64,000 nt of DNA from the NCBI GenBank assembly GCA_022414725.1, contig CM039465.1, forward strand, positions 20,606,690 through 20,670,689, given 5' to 3'. Of the stretch, positions 20,115 to 34,501 are shown one piece after another. The DNA comes from Microglena sp. YARC. Taxonomy: Eukaryota > Chlorophyta > Chlorophyceae > Chlamydomonadales > Chlamydomonadaceae. The notes beneath the pieces were generated by a model that saw only the letters and a list, made by a program, of their open reading frames with translations, was not told the origin of the DNA and searched no databases. How positions within the stretch are numbered: the first letter of the stretch is position 1; each line of letters opens with the position of its first letter. The position numbers were made by a program, and so were the translations under genes.

Positions 20115-23100
20115 AGCATCCAGTAGAGTAGGCACCCTGGCCCAATATGTACACCACATGTGGCAACTAGGTGTGATCAGAGGATTGGCCCAAAGACACT
20201 CCTGGGTAAATCCATACCTTGAGCATGTGGGCCCTCATGGTGATACCATTTCTAGTATTTTTTTCCGGTGGTGGCTCACTCCCTATGCCTCAGACGCATG
20301 GGCCCAGGGGCTCATACTATGGAAATTTAATAGCGGATGGGCATTAATCACCACATATGCATCTCTGACCTGCAGACTGCCCCCCCCCTACCCTAAACAG
20401 AGCTACTAGAACGTAGACAGGGAAGAGGCAGCAAGGCTTTTATCTATAAGGCACGGAGATGCTCATGTAAGAAGACGTGGTCCCCTGCCGCCCCCTGCTC
20501 ATCATCGGAACCTCCCATGCTATTATATTACCTCCCGGTAACCACCTGCTTGTATTACCTCATGACTCCCTAGGTCATCACCAGCCTCATACAGACTCAC
20601 CATCCTCACTAGCCTAATTACACCTAACCCGCTTGCCTGTTCCTCCCCCTCACCCCACTTTGTAGAGGAAGGGGTCAGACCTCGCCGCCCACTCCATACC
20701 CTCCTACCCCGCCCCACCCCTCATACTGGGAACCTCAAGTATTTCGACTCTGCCAGGCCACTCAATGAATAGCCAACTTGGGGGTCCCCAGGCACCAACA
20801 GGCCTCCCCCACCCAGCCATCCCCACCAGCCTAAACACATCCAGATCCAACTGCCCACCCCCCCACCCCACGTGTAGAGGAGGAGACGCAACCCCCTCTC
20901 CCCTGCCCTCTTCTCCCCTCCCAACCCCACCTCCCATATGGGAACCCCAAGCATATAATTTCTGCAGTCCCACGCCATAAATACCTTTACTAGGAGGGTC
21001 CGTACATAGAACCCCTAGCTATCCTCGCATACGCTGATCACCTCCACACGACAGCCGCCGTAGAATTAGGGACGAGCACTACACAACTGGACAATTACGG
21101 CCAGGGCAACTTCTCAGTCCCCTTGGCTTAGCTTCATCCTGCATCTACACCCCCCATTGTGGGCATCACTCACGCTTCCGTTGTATAACCCCCTTACACC
21201 CTGCTCAGCTTCCCCTTCCTAGACATGGACACCGAGAGACATACCCCAAGGGCATCATGCCGGGGCGCACAAAGGAACAGATATTAGAGCGCCTCCACCC
21301 CACCAGGCATGCATACTCAACTTCAGCACGGTATTGGGCCATGCAGCCACAATCAAAACACTTCAGGGGTGAGTGGTACTTGATAGACTCTCTCAAACAC
21401 CAACCATTCTCCTGACACCCCTCGTAATGGGCGAGCATCCAGGGCTCAACGCTATACACATACAACAGGACAACCCATGAAGCATGGCTAGATCACAACC
21501 CATCAACCCTATGGAGGAGGACCTCCCGGAGACCCCATGGAGGAGGACCAAGCACCACCTCCCACCCCGCCGTACAAACAACCCAGACCACCCACCGCAC
21601 CAATCTCCCATATGGGACCCAAATCGACTCGCAACCTGCAAATACACTCCATCAAGGGCATTTACCTGGGGTACAAAGCTTTCTTGATCTTGACGAAATC
21701 CTAGACTTTCTGTAAAATTAGACACTCATGTGCGCAACTATACGTGCCAACAATGGACCCTAGAAGGGCACTATGACAGTCTCACTGGTAACTATTCTAG
21801 CAATCTATTAATTTCTACCTTTTTTCCAACTAAATCTCACCTTGCCTCCTTACTAAGCACATCAACCCAAGATACATTCCCACCATATTAGCGCGCTCAA
21901 CCACAGAAATCGTCAGGGACTTCACTGACCTATGCTACTCTGAAGGTATCATGCTGGGCAGCTCACAGATGCAGATCCTACAACGCATCCCTACCAACTG
22001 CTCTTGCTTCCTCCTAATTATCACTCTGGATATGGACATGCTTAGGCCATTAAGCAACTGGACGGTGAGTGGTGGGATTGAACTCTGAATGGGCCCCTAT
22101 CCCCTGAAGCCTCCTGACTGGCAACATCTTCAAGGGCAACACATTTACACCTTAACTGACACATCTGGACTTAACCCTGCCCTCAACTTTTTCCAGCCTG
22201 AAATTTACTAATGAACCAAACAACCCAACTCAAACTATCATTATAGACGGTACCTACCACTCTTACTCACAATGCTACCGACTCTCAGACAGATTAGTTC
22301 TTACGAACCTAGATGGATCTTTACAGACTCCTCACAACTTCAACAACTTCTCTGTCAGACCTTCCACAACCTAGACAGATCACTTCACCTGCTGCAGATC
22401 TACAGAGCCACCCAGCTCTACAGAAACTGTAGACCTTGTCTCTGATGATGAGGAGCCTCCCAAATCTAAGAAACCTAAAAGAACTCTACCCGTTGGCAAC
22501 GCCATCAACACTTCCTCCACTCAAACTCTACCCCGCATAATCACCGACGGCACCAAATAAAAAAAACCAGGGATACAACTCAACCTCCCAAGACTAACCT
22601 TCCTATCCCTACTAGACCTGCCATAACCCGACAGCAGAACAAGATGCGCCAGAGGGCAGGATCTTTTGGAGCAGAACCTCTACCTACCAAGAAACCTACT
22701 CCCCCCAGACTCACTCACAAAAAACCCTTCAACGAAAAGAATTAAAATAACCCACATACCTCAATATCCTGTTTCAACAGCAGCAAACTGCACTCTATCT
22801 CACTAACATTATAACTTCAACTGGCCAGAGGCATCTTCTCATCCTGGGAAAACTCTACGACCATATTCGAACTAATGAGCCCAGACATTGCTATTCTCAC
22901 CGAAACAAAACTCACCTCTAACAACACAGGTATACGCACAAATGATATGATCAAGAACCAGACCTATCTGACTACGACTTTCATGCACATGCAGCAGCAA
23001 AAACCATTAAGCAAGCTACCAATGGCAGACAACATTGTAACCGCCCGTCAGCTGGAGTTTGCACTTATAAAAAGAAACACCCTTACTACCATGCCATTAA

Positions 23101-26100
23101 ACCATATGAAGTCCCCACTGACATAGGCTGGTCATATGCCTACTCATCAAAAACTATTAACAACTACCTCACATTTTAGGCGTCTACATGCCCTGCAATG
23201 ACTCCCTGGCCAAAGAGCCCGAATTTATGAACACATTCACTACATATATAACAACTCCTCTCATCATCACTATATTGCAGGGGGCAAGACTGGAATGCAG
23301 CCTACAACCTTACGATTATAGAAGCAACACAATCAAGGGCACCTGGAGGACAGCCCCACTATCAAACCTTAATAAATATCCAATTCACATTCAATGCGTC
23401 ACCAGTGGTCCCCCTACACTTACTCAGACAACACTTCCTACAGTAGCAGGATAGATGACATCATTCTCATCAACCCCCAACTGCAACCAGTCGGTGACGT
23501 AAACGCACACCAAATGGGAGACACACTGGACCACTTGACCCTGGAACAACAGCATTAGCTCCTCTCTTTTCCCTCCTAACCTTGACATACCACCTCCACA
23601 TCACACCTCAACTGCAGCTTCCTCTCAAGCAACACAAGACATGGCAAAGCTAAAGAAGCGCATCTCTAATCAAAATTTCTTTCTCCCATCAATTCCAGCA
23701 CAGCCACATTACATGAGATAAGCTGGCTTATAGACAAACTTTACTTAGGAGAAGTAAAAATATGCCAATTCTCTATTGACAAGATTAAAAGCTACAATAC
23801 AGAAGACCTTAACGCATGAAATCATTCTGGTCACTCTTCACCAGTCTCTCCATCTGATGACACGTGCCCTACAAGCCCTAGTACACAGGCACTTCCTGCC
23901 AAGACAACTGCCAAACGATTACAGAGAGACTGAATACCATATTCAACAATTAAAGCACTCCGAAAAGGTTCAACAACTTGACAACAACAATAATGGAATT
24001 GAAGACACGCACATTGGAGGCAATACTCACGTACACTTAAAATTAAATAAAACAGCAATTTCCAAATTTACTCCTCTCTGACTATTGTTTCTCTCCTTAA
24101 CTGCTGATTTAAAAAAGGTATTTACAGAATTAGGTCACAATGGTGCAGGTTGCACTCAAGAGCAGAGAGCAACCAACGCTCAATTAAGAAATTCCGACGT
24201 CGGGAGTGTAGTGTGGTTTCCGCTAGTACCAAGCACGCAACTTCACAGGTATATTTTCTCCTGAAAATTCACACAGCACACACCCATGCTCTATGGAAGC
24301 ATCACACACACTATCGCAGCTAGCACTCAGGGTTCCTGGAAGTTATGATAAACATATGGGAACTCATGTGCACCTCGCCACTGCCACCATGCTCAGATGA
24401 TATACACGACACGCACACCGTTCCATGGGAAGATACACACAGACAAATACCACTTGGAAACTCCAGCAATCGCATAAAAACATGCTCTCCCTAACCTTTT
24501 CTCCTCCTCAACCACTATGTGGAATGTATTAGGAACTCTCTACGAACAAAGCATGGCAGACGGCATACCTATGATTACTTATGTGAGTCAGGAAATGCAC
24601 GCTCATATACACAACTCATGCAGCTAGTATGGATTGGAGAAACACGCAGACTGCTGGGAAACTAACACAGTCATAGCTCCTACCATAAAAATAGATCTTG
24701 CCTTCTCAAAACTACAGGCGCAATTAGGCCTTACAATGCTGTAAGCAAACTCTGGACATCGCTTGTATACTCACACTATTATACTACTTGAAACCTAACC
24801 ACATTCTTAGCGCCTGCGAAGAAGGTTTTTCAGAAAAGACAAAAGTACCTATAGACAACTGTTGAACTCCTCCACAACATTTGGAGGACGCTGCCTCTTC
24901 ACAAAGGATCTATGCTGCTACTTCGATTTTAGCTCTGCTTTTAACATGATTGTATCCACAATAAACTTCTCTGCATTATGACAGCTTTTTGGGTTTAAAC
25001 AGAAACTGATAGAGGCAGAACTATTAAAGGATTACACAAACTCTACTACACATATTCTCCTAAACATACACCGGCTCCCCCATCTCCATCACTAAGGGCA
25101 GCCATCAGGGGGATACTCTCTCCCACCCTACTCTTCATTATCTTCTAGAACCCCTACACAGATGGCTCCGTTCGGGGGACGAGGATACCAGAGCAGCATC
25201 CCTTACCTCCCCAAAACAGCAGATGAACACCACACCAGCAGCTTGGGGTAATCTGAGACCTAGCTGTCCCTAACCCACATCAACAGGCACCTCGCATCCA
25301 ATGTCGGTCAAAGCTCAAACCTTTTAGCTCTTGGTCGGCCATTCCTCTTAACGCCTACCAACATGTGCTGGTTCCAGTGGCAATACTCCACCAATCACAC
25401 CCCTCTCCAACCTACTCCAAACAACACTCTCAAACAAGGCTAGATTTACATGACCCTATGTAACCTACCAGCCGCTGACCAAGCCTACAAATACTTGGGG
25501 GTTCACTCTCCTTACATTATTGGAAAACTCAACTCACTCACTATTGAAACCATTCACAATAAAGGCTGAGTATTCCTCCACCAAAGCTAAAACAGGGCAC
25601 CCCCACCCAGATGCTTACGGATATACATTTCACCAATGTGTCAGGCAGCTATTAAATACCCCATGATAGTAGCTCCCTTCACTAAACCGACCATTCACAT
25701 GTCATTGATAAGTCAGTATTCAAAAACAGTTTAAACCTCTGTTGCTCCCTTCCCCAAGATCTTTTTCCGACAAAGAGCACTCCCCCCTCCCTAAAACAGA
25801 AGCAGGACTAGGGGGTGCCTCACATACTCACTGATACACCCAGATCTACTGCAACAGCCCTCACCCAGTCCATGAACGACCAAGGTCACCTGGGAATTCC
25901 CTCCACTAGAGCTCTCCTTAATAAATCAACTTCACGCCTGACCACTCTAGATCCTCTCTCTCTATCCCGCAAGCAACTTAAACGTATATGTCCTTTAAGC
26001 TCCCCGAGCCCCAGCCCCTTGGGGGGAAAATTAAAATTTAAAAATTTCCCTGGACAATAAAACAATTTTTTTTCCTTTTTTTTGGGAATGACACAGAAGT

Positions 26101-26923
26101 TCCTTGACAAAACTTAAATCCACCTCTAACCTCTCCTCCACAGCGCAAACCATGTATCACTCATGACTCCATTCCATGACTGGCCATTCTATTCATATGC
26201 AACACCCCATGACTGGTCACCCCCATGGGAACTCACCTTGTCAGCAACTAACAGATCGTCCTCTCTTATCACTTAACACAAAGTTACTAACACCACAAAA
26301 CGGTCCTCTGACCGCCTCACCGCTCTCTCTCCTCCTCTGCCAAAACTGTGCCTCCCCAATTACACTCTGACCCACTTCCCTCTCACCGACAAAACCTTGC
26401 GCCCGGTTACGCAATTGCGCAGAACACAACCTGATAACGTAATCTCCTGCTTCTTATCTGACCCTCCCGTCCCACCCACCTTCATGCGCAGCGTTACCTA
26501 ACTCTCACGCACTGTTACTGGACGAAGACTAGAGGCGCGATTTCCATTTGGGGACCATGGCAAGGAAACCATGGGGGCCGTGGCCCACCCGCAGACCGAG
26601 CAGTCCACGCAGCACCAGCATGGGGCTCGCCCCAGCAGGATGCCACCTGGGCAGCACGCCACTACTTGACGCAATATCCGAGCCGTCTGATCTCCTCCAC
26701 CTCTAAGTTTATTACCTCAATGCAAGTCGCCCCACACCATAATTAAGCAAGTACCCCATCCTCACCATCCACCTGCGAGCTGAGCACTGACATTCCCTCC
26801 GCGACAGCGCATCCGCCTACAATCGCCGCGCTGCTCACAGCATCTATTTATATGGCCTCTTGGCGGTAAGGGGGAGGCGCAGCCACAGACGGCACATTGC
26901 TGACGTGTGCGCAGAGCAGGTCC
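20115..26923 (+). mobile_element. LINE retrotransposon, copy A (runs into the assembly gap)
   Basis: Up to about 22560 the sequence is a probable first reading frame, broken by indels; its end reads ETVDLVSDDEEPPKSKKPKR before a stop. The second frame then opens near 22830: an AP endonuclease start (SPDIAILTETKL, from 22878), a DWNAAY block near 23290 and a SRIDDIIL block near 23450. Reverse transcriptase traces follow to about 25800. The frame is interrupted every 50-200 bases by single-base insertions or losses. From about 22.9 kb it runs parallel to copy B at about 28.1-32.0 kb. A full element of this type nicks its target with the endonuclease and copies its RNA in place. Confidence 0.75.
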
Positions 26924-27923
26924 NNNNNNNNNNNNNNNNNNNNNNNNNNNNNNNNNNNNNNNNNNNNNNNNNNNNNNNNNNNNNNNNNNNNNNNNNNNNN
27001 NNNNNNNNNNNNNNNNNNNNNNNNNNNNNNNNNNNNNNNNNNNNNNNNNNNNNNNNNNNNNNNNNNNNNNNNNNNNNNNNNNNNNNNNNNNNNNNNNNNN
27101 NNNNNNNNNNNNNNNNNNNNNNNNNNNNNNNNNNNNNNNNNNNNNNNNNNNNNNNNNNNNNNNNNNNNNNNNNNNNNNNNNNNNNNNNNNNNNNNNNNNN
27201 NNNNNNNNNNNNNNNNNNNNNNNNNNNNNNNNNNNNNNNNNNNNNNNNNNNNNNNNNNNNNNNNNNNNNNNNNNNNNNNNNNNNNNNNNNNNNNNNNNNN
27301 NNNNNNNNNNNNNNNNNNNNNNNNNNNNNNNNNNNNNNNNNNNNNNNNNNNNNNNNNNNNNNNNNNNNNNNNNNNNNNNNNNNNNNNNNNNNNNNNNNNN
27401 NNNNNNNNNNNNNNNNNNNNNNNNNNNNNNNNNNNNNNNNNNNNNNNNNNNNNNNNNNNNNNNNNNNNNNNNNNNNNNNNNNNNNNNNNNNNNNNNNNNN
27501 NNNNNNNNNNNNNNNNNNNNNNNNNNNNNNNNNNNNNNNNNNNNNNNNNNNNNNNNNNNNNNNNNNNNNNNNNNNNNNNNNNNNNNNNNNNNNNNNNNNN
27601 NNNNNNNNNNNNNNNNNNNNNNNNNNNNNNNNNNNNNNNNNNNNNNNNNNNNNNNNNNNNNNNNNNNNNNNNNNNNNNNNNNNNNNNNNNNNNNNNNNNN
27701 NNNNNNNNNNNNNNNNNNNNNNNNNNNNNNNNNNNNNNNNNNNNNNNNNNNNNNNNNNNNNNNNNNNNNNNNNNNNNNNNNNNNNNNNNNNNNNNNNNNN
27801 NNNNNNNNNNNNNNNNNNNNNNNNNNNNNNNNNNNNNNNNNNNNNNNNNNNNNNNNNNNNNNNNNNNNNNNNNNNNNNNNNNNNNNNNNNNNNNNNNNNN
27901 NNNNNNNNNNNNNNNNNNNNNNN
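26924..27923. other. Assembly gap of exactly 1000 N
   Basis: N from 26924 to 27923. The round number suggests a placeholder, not a measured length. It lies between two versions of the same LINE. Confidence 0.99.
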
Positions 27924-30900
27924 AAGAAAAAGAGAGGATTTTGATAAAATAATCAAAAACAAAGAACCTTATTCCTTTGAAAAAACCCTTACCAACTTTT
28001 TTTCATCAACAGCCAAAAGCCAAAACCCAAAAATTTTAAAAGGCAAGCTTACGCCCCAATGCAAAAAAGAAACAACAATTTTTTGGGTTAACCCGCCTTC
28101 AGTCTGAAAAGTTTTTTTTTATTCAACAACTTTAATAAAAAAAAAGGACCTCCCTTACATACATCATCCAATTAAAAACAATGAAGTTTCCCCCCACTGA
28201 AAACAAATAGCTGGTCATTCTTCACTATCAAAACTTATTAACAAAAACACTACCCACAAATTTTAGGCGTCTAACATGCCTTCTGCAAAATGACCCTGCC
28301 CAAAAGAGCCCGAATTCTATGAACAACATTCACTAACAATTATATCCAAAACCCTCTCATCACTAATAATTGGCAGGGGGAGACTGGAATGCAGCCCTAC
28401 AACCTTTACCTTATAGAAAAGCAACACCAATCAAGCACCCTGGAGGACCAGCCCCACTAAAATCAACACCTTAATAAAATTATCCAATTCACATCAACCC
28501 GTCACCAACGGTCCCCAACACTTACTCGACAACACTTCCTACAGTTAAGCAGGATAGATGACATTCATTCGCATCAACCCCCAAACTGGCCAACCACGGT
28601 GAACAGAAAACTGGCACAACAAATGGGAGACACATGGACCACTTGACCCTGAACAACAAACATTACCTCCTCTCTCTTTCCCCTCCTAACCTTGACATAC
28701 CACCTCACAATCCAACACCTCAAACTGCAGGCTTCCTCTCAAGCGCAACAAGACATGGCCAAAGCTAAAGAAGACATCTGCTAATCCAAATTTCCTCCAT
28801 CAATTCAGCACAGCCCACATTTAACATAGATAAAGCCTGACTATAAGCCACAAACTTTACTAGGAGAAAAGATAAAACATCTGCCACACATTCAATCTAT
28901 TAGACAAGAACTCAAGCTACGCATAACCAGAAAGACCTTAACAGCGCATGAACAAATCAATCTCAATGGTCCACTCTCACGCAAGCTCTCTCATCATGAC
29001 TGAACACCTGCCCTAACCAAGCCTAGTCACCAGGCACCTTCCTGCCAAAGACTAAACTGTCCAATAACCTACAGAAGAACTGACTACCATATAAAAACAC
29101 ATTAAAGCACTCCGAAAAGCTTCAAACCAACCTTGACCAACAACAATACATGGAAACTTAGAAAGCAGCACCTCACATGGCAAGGCACCATACTCACCTA
29201 AGCCACTAAAAATTAAAATACAACAGCACTTTTCAAATTTACTGCCCTACTCTGACTATTGTCTCTCTTAACATGCTGATATTAAACAAAGTAATTACAG
29301 AATTAAACGTCACATGCAGTTGCACTCAAAAGAGCAGAGAGACCGGCCTCCATTAAAAATTCCGACGCCGGCCTCAGTAAACACAAGCACGACAAACTCC
29401 ACAAGGTTATTTAAATTTTTTTTTTTTTTTTTTCCCCCCCCCCTCTTTTCCTGAAAATCCAGCACACACACACGCCACCTGCTCTACTGACGCATCCACA
29501 ACACACACTCAGGCACTAGCACCAACAGGGTCCTCCTGGAAGTTATGAACTAAACATATGGGAAAAACTCATGTCACCTCCCACTGCCACCCATCTCAAG
29601 ATGACTATACACGACACGCCCAACCGCCCGCCTGCCATGGGAAATACACACAGACAAATACCACTTTGGAAACTCCAGCCAACTCCATAACAAAACACTG
29701 CCTCTCCCTACACCTTTCTCTCTCCTCAACCACCTATGCTGACTGTATTAGGGAAACTCTCTACCAACAAAGCCACTGGCCCAGACGGGCATACCTAATG
29801 AATTACTTATGTGCCTCCCACAGGAAATGCACCTCATCATACCACAAACTCATGCAGCTAGTAAATGGATCTGGGAGAAAACACCAGACTGCTGGGAAAC
29901 CTCACACACAGTCATGCTCTACAAAAAATCAGATCTTGCTTACCTCAAAACTACAGGCCAATAGGCCTTAACAATGCTGTAGCCAAACTCTGGACCTCCT
30001 TGTTACTAACACTATTACTACCTACTCTGAAACCAACCACATTCTTAGCGCCTGCCAAGAAGGTTTCAGAAAAGACAAAAGTAACCTATAGACAACTCTT
30101 GAACCTACTCCACAACATTGAGGACGCTGCCCTCTTTCCACCAGGACCTCTATGCTGCCTACTTCGACTTTAGCTCTGCTTTTAACATGATTGATCACCA
30201 AAAACTTCTCTGCATCATGCACAGCTTGGGTTACACCACGACACTATAGGACACTATTAAAGGAATCTACACAAACTCTACTACACATATTCTCCTTAAC
30301 AATACACCTGGCTCCCCATTCCATCACTAGGGGCACCATCCAGGGGGATACTCTCTCCCCCCTAACTCTTCATTATCTTTCTAGAACCCCTACACAGATC
30401 GGCTCGCGTTCTGGGGACGAGGATACAGAGCAGCAATCCCTACCCTCCAAAACAGCAGATGAACACCACACCAGCAGCTTGGGGTATTGCTGACGGACAC
30501 TGCTGTCCTAACCGGCAGCTCAAAGGACCTTCGCATCCCAATGTGGTAAAGCTCAAACTTTTAGCATCTGGTGGGCATTCCTCTTAAACGCCACCAAATG
30601 TGTGGTCAGTGGCATACTCCACAAATCACACCCTCTCAAACCTACTCACAACAACACTCTCAAACAAAGGCTAGATAAAATTCCACTAGGAAACTCTATG
30701 CTACCTACCAGCCGCCTGACCAAGCCTACAAAATACTTGGGGGTTCACATCTCACTTACCTTAAATTGGAAAAACTCAACTCCACTCTACTATTGAAACC
30801 ATTCACAATAAAGGGCTGAGTATCCTCACCAAAGCTAAAAACAGGGCAACCCCACCCAATGCTTACGAATAATTTCACAATGTGTCAGAGCAGCTATTAA

Positions 30901-32401
30901 ATACCCCATGATAGTAGCTCCTTCTACTAACCGACATTCACGAGTCATTGATAGAGCAGTATTAAAAACAGTTAAACTCTGTTGCTCCCTTCCCAGATCT
31001 TTTCCGACAAGAGCACTCCACCTCCCTAAAACAGAGGCAGGACTAGGGGTGCCCTCCCTACTCACTGAATACACCCAGATTACTGCAACAGCCCTCACCC
31101 AGTCCATGAACGACCAAGGTCACCTGGGAATCCTCACTAGAGCTCTCCTTAATAAATCAACTTCCACCATGACCACTCTAAGATCCTCTCTCTCTATCCC
31201 GCAAGCAACTTAAGTATATGTCCCTAGCCCGCCAGCTGGAAATTATTAAAAAATCTGACATAACAATTTCTTGAATGACACAGAAGTTCTTGACAAACTT
31301 AACATACACTCTCTTCCTCTCCTCCACAGGCAATCCCTGTATCACTCATGACTCATTCCATGACCTGGCCATCTATTCATACCATGACCTGGTCACCCCC
31401 ATGGGAACTCACCTTGTCAGCACTACAGATCTCTCTCTTATCACCTTACACAAAGTTACTAAACACCACAAACGGTCCCTGAACCGGCCTCACCGCTCAC
31501 CTCTCCTCCCTCAAAACTGTCGCCTCCCAATACACTCTGACCCACTTCCCCTCTCCACCGACAACTTGCGCCCGGTTACGCAATTGCGCAGAACACAACC
31601 GATAACGTTAAATCTCCTGCTTCTATTGAACGCCCTCCACCGCCCACCCACCCAGCGTTTACCAACCTCACGCCACTGTTACTGACGAAGACTACGAGGC
31701 GGATTCCATTGGGGACCTGGCAGGAAACCAATGGTGGGCGTGGCCCACGCAGACCGAAGGCAGTCACGCGCACCAAGCATGGGGCTGCCCCCAGCAGTGA
31801 TGCCACCTGGGCAGCACGCCACTACTTGTGCAAATCCTGGATCCGTCACTCCTCCACCTCTAAATTTTACCGTGCATATAGAATAACTCCCACCTCACAC
31901 CCTGACAGGATCCGCGAGGCCATGACATCCCCGACAGGCAGCGCACCTGCACCACCGGCGCGCCTGCTCCACCTTACCTACGGATCCCAATACAAAGCCC
32001 TGCACATCACGAGCTGGCGGGGCAAGCGCTCCTACAACGACGACAAACTAATCACTTCCACTGTTGTCCACGTTCAATGGGCCCCAACCATCATGCACAA
32101 CGAACATATCAACTCCTACACACACATGGGATACAGCATCCACCACAGCACATCTCTTACCTCCACTACCTCCACCATACATTGGAAACCCCAATCTCAC
32201 AATGCGTCTCACCTTGTTGAACTTTTGGACAACCAGCATACGACCAATTAACCCACACCTTTAAAACTACTCCCCCATTAACCACACACCTCAACCCTAG
32301 GAAGGGACACCCACCTTACTAACCTTCAACAACAAGGCCAATGGGCCACCTCCCCAGGATTTAATGCTGACAACCACAACCTTGTTCACAAACTTCTGAA
32401 A

Positions 32402-33463
32402 TTGACACACACGACAGGCACCCAGACTGGGACATTCAACCACCCTCAGCCTACATTATACAAACAGGCATCCTCACCCACTCTGGATGACCAATCCACA
32501 CACACACACACCAACGTTTCATATCTTTATAACCCCACTGGTCACTGTCTTGGGCACATTCCCAACGACAGACTAACCTCTCTCAAACAAAACTATGACC
32601 ACTTCAAAAATCACCACCCTACCAAATGGAACCAACTGACCCAAGGAGGAACATACCACACTGACTTAGCTGCCCTCTTCACCAGATACAGAGCTGCTCC
32701 TGCTGCTACCAACACTCTTTCTCCTTTTCTCTACCAAGCAGCAGCTGCTCTGGGCATTACTCACCATCGTACTTCTAACCCCCTTAGCTACGACCAAAGC
32801 CTCACCAGCTTCTCTTCTACCAGCCCTGCTGATCAGCTCTTTGGCTCCAACCAAGACCCCTTTCTTACCATCTGGACTGGGGGCTCACTGGTGGACATTC
32901 CTAACTCCACGACACAAGCACACCAAGCTCTAAGGTGGGCCCTAGCCAGTGCTGGCCATGCTGAAAATACTCTCAGCCCTACCTGCACCCTGATGCTCCT
33001 CCCTGACGACCTTGCTGCCCCTTACAAAACCCTCCTCCACCACTCCTGGATTCACTATATTGACTCCAGACCGCAGTCTGAATTTTATACTACCTCTGAA
33101 ATTTGGCTTGGCAGCAAATCTCACACTCCACCCTCCACCCACAAACTACACCTCATCCTTATATGCAACCCCCACAGCCAAGATACCTATTTTCCTAAAC
33201 TCCCAGATTTTATTGACCAATGGACATACTACATGCAAAGCCTCTCCTCATCCTGGGAGCCCTCTACTATCACTCCACCTCCCACTCTTACCTTCTCTGA
33301 CATTGTCATTACTTACCCCCGGAAACTCAAATCTCTTGCCAAAAATCCTTGGCAAACTCCAATCCACCAACACCCTCCTCCCTCTCTTCTTACCACTACT
33401 CACCCTTGTCTTCACCTAGCTACCCCTCCTCAGGCCTCCAGGTCTACACAGATGGTAGCCTAA
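32402..33463 (+). CDS. LINE polyprotein segment with PCIF1-like methyltransferase-fold signature
   Basis: Open for 353 residues between the reverse transcriptase and RNase H. From about residue 88 the order of blocks is LFTRYRA, an LGITHHR stretch, SNPLSYD (125-131), a SP.D.LFGS block (141-149), DPF, GGSLVDIPN (160-168), a hydrophobic strand TLMLLPDD (197-203) and LHLILICN (249-256). This is the layout I associate with PCIF1-type adenosine methyltransferases (RY... ASPLN ... FCS..D..FGS ... F..NPPF ... P.W), but the catalytic NPPF position reads DIPN, so methyl transfer is doubtful. The start at 32402 is simply the first ATG of the frame; in the intact element it would be fused to the RT upstream. 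The first about 85 residues are Thr/His-rich and unassigned. Assignment is by pattern only. Confidence 0.45.
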   Translation: MTHTTGTQTGTFNHPQPTLYKQASSPTLDDQSTHTHTNVSYLYNPTGHCLGHIPNDRLTSLKQNYDHFKNHHPTKWNQLTQGGTYHTDLAALFTRYRAAPAATNTLSPFLYQAAAALGITHHRTSNPLSYDQSLTSFSSTSPADQLFGSNQDPFLTIWTGGSLVDIPNSTTQAHQALRWALASAGHAENTLSPTCTLMLLPDDLAAPYKTLLHHSWIHYIDSRPQSEFYTTSEIWLGSKSHTPPSTHKLHLILICNPHSQDTYFPKLPDFIDQWTYYMQSLSSSWEPSTITPPPTLTFSDIVITYPRKLKSLAKNPWQTPIHQHPPPSLLTTTHPCLHLATPPQASRSTQMVA

Positions 33464-34501
33464 TAAAAGGTAAACCAGGGCACCCTAGTAAAAATAGGTG
33501 CTGGCAGTATATGTCCCGGCTGCAGGACAAAGCTACACCATCAACCTGGGGGAATAGGGGCCACCAAAACTAACAACAGGGCAGAACTGGTAGCCATCCA
33601 CCAAGCCCTTCTCAACATTGACTACGACAAATCCCTTACACTCCATACAGACAGCCTCTGCTCTCTTCAACTTATTAAAAAAAATGATTTCATGACCTAC
33701 CCAACAACCCGTTCCATTCATACTGAACTTCTGCAATCAATTCAAAAACACCTCATTCAACGCATCCTGCATGGCTCACACACCACTCTTCGTAAAGTCC
33801 GTTCCCACACAGGTATCCTTGGAAATGACAGGGCAGACATTCTGGCACGCAAGGCAGCTGAGCACCCTGCCTCCACCAATTTTACTGACAACATTGGGGA
33901 AATCCCCCGCCACAATGTCTACTGGCCCACAGTTCAACCTCCTCGCACACCCATGGGAGATATTCCCCCACGCATCCTAGCACCTAACCTTACACAAGGT
34001 ATCACCTCTAACCTGCCCACTAGCTGCCACCTTGGCCAACACCCTCTTAAAGGGATTTATGCAACCACCTGGGCTGATAACACTCCCCACCAACTTCCTC
34101 ATGCAAGTAACAAATTTTGGACCTCAACCCTTATCCAACATAAAACTAAATTCCACATCCTTAAAGCCCGCTGGGGTAGACTGTGGAACCGTAAACTTGC
34201 ATTCCGCTGGAAACTCCCTTATATTACAAGCACTCACCCACCCACGAACTCCCTATGCCCCATTTGCCACACCTGTGAGGACGGAGCGGGCCACATCCTG
34301 GCGGGCTGCACACACCGGACTTTCAAGGGGCTCTATATCAAGAGACATGACGCCGCAGTGCGACTCATCCACAAGGCCATTTGCACCGGAGCCCTGGGAT
34401 CCCGCAGAATGATCATGGACGCTGGCAAGGAAGAGGACCTCCCCAGGGGGGTCCTGGGCAAACGTCTCCCTGACTGGTTACGCCCTCCACTATTACTGTA
34501 G
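33425..34501 (+). pseudogene. LINE RNase H domain and C-terminal zinc knuckle
   Basis: LQVYTDGSLI (near 33435), NRAELVAIHQALL (near 33575), LHTDSLCSL and RKVRSHTGILGNDRADILA (near 33790) supply the four acidic residues of RNase H (D, E, D, D). At least one frame change lies between the first and second blocks. From 33692 the frame is open to the stop at 34501 and ends with CPICHTCEDGAGHILAGC, a C-x2-C...H-x4-C knuckle usual at the C-terminus of such LINE proteins. RNase H would remove the RNA strand during target-primed copying. Frameshifts may be sequencing errors. Confidence 0.8.

Noticed and set aside
26844..28107. Long open frames across 26.8-28.1 kb
   Set aside because: They are mostly N; the frame is open only because the gap has no stops.
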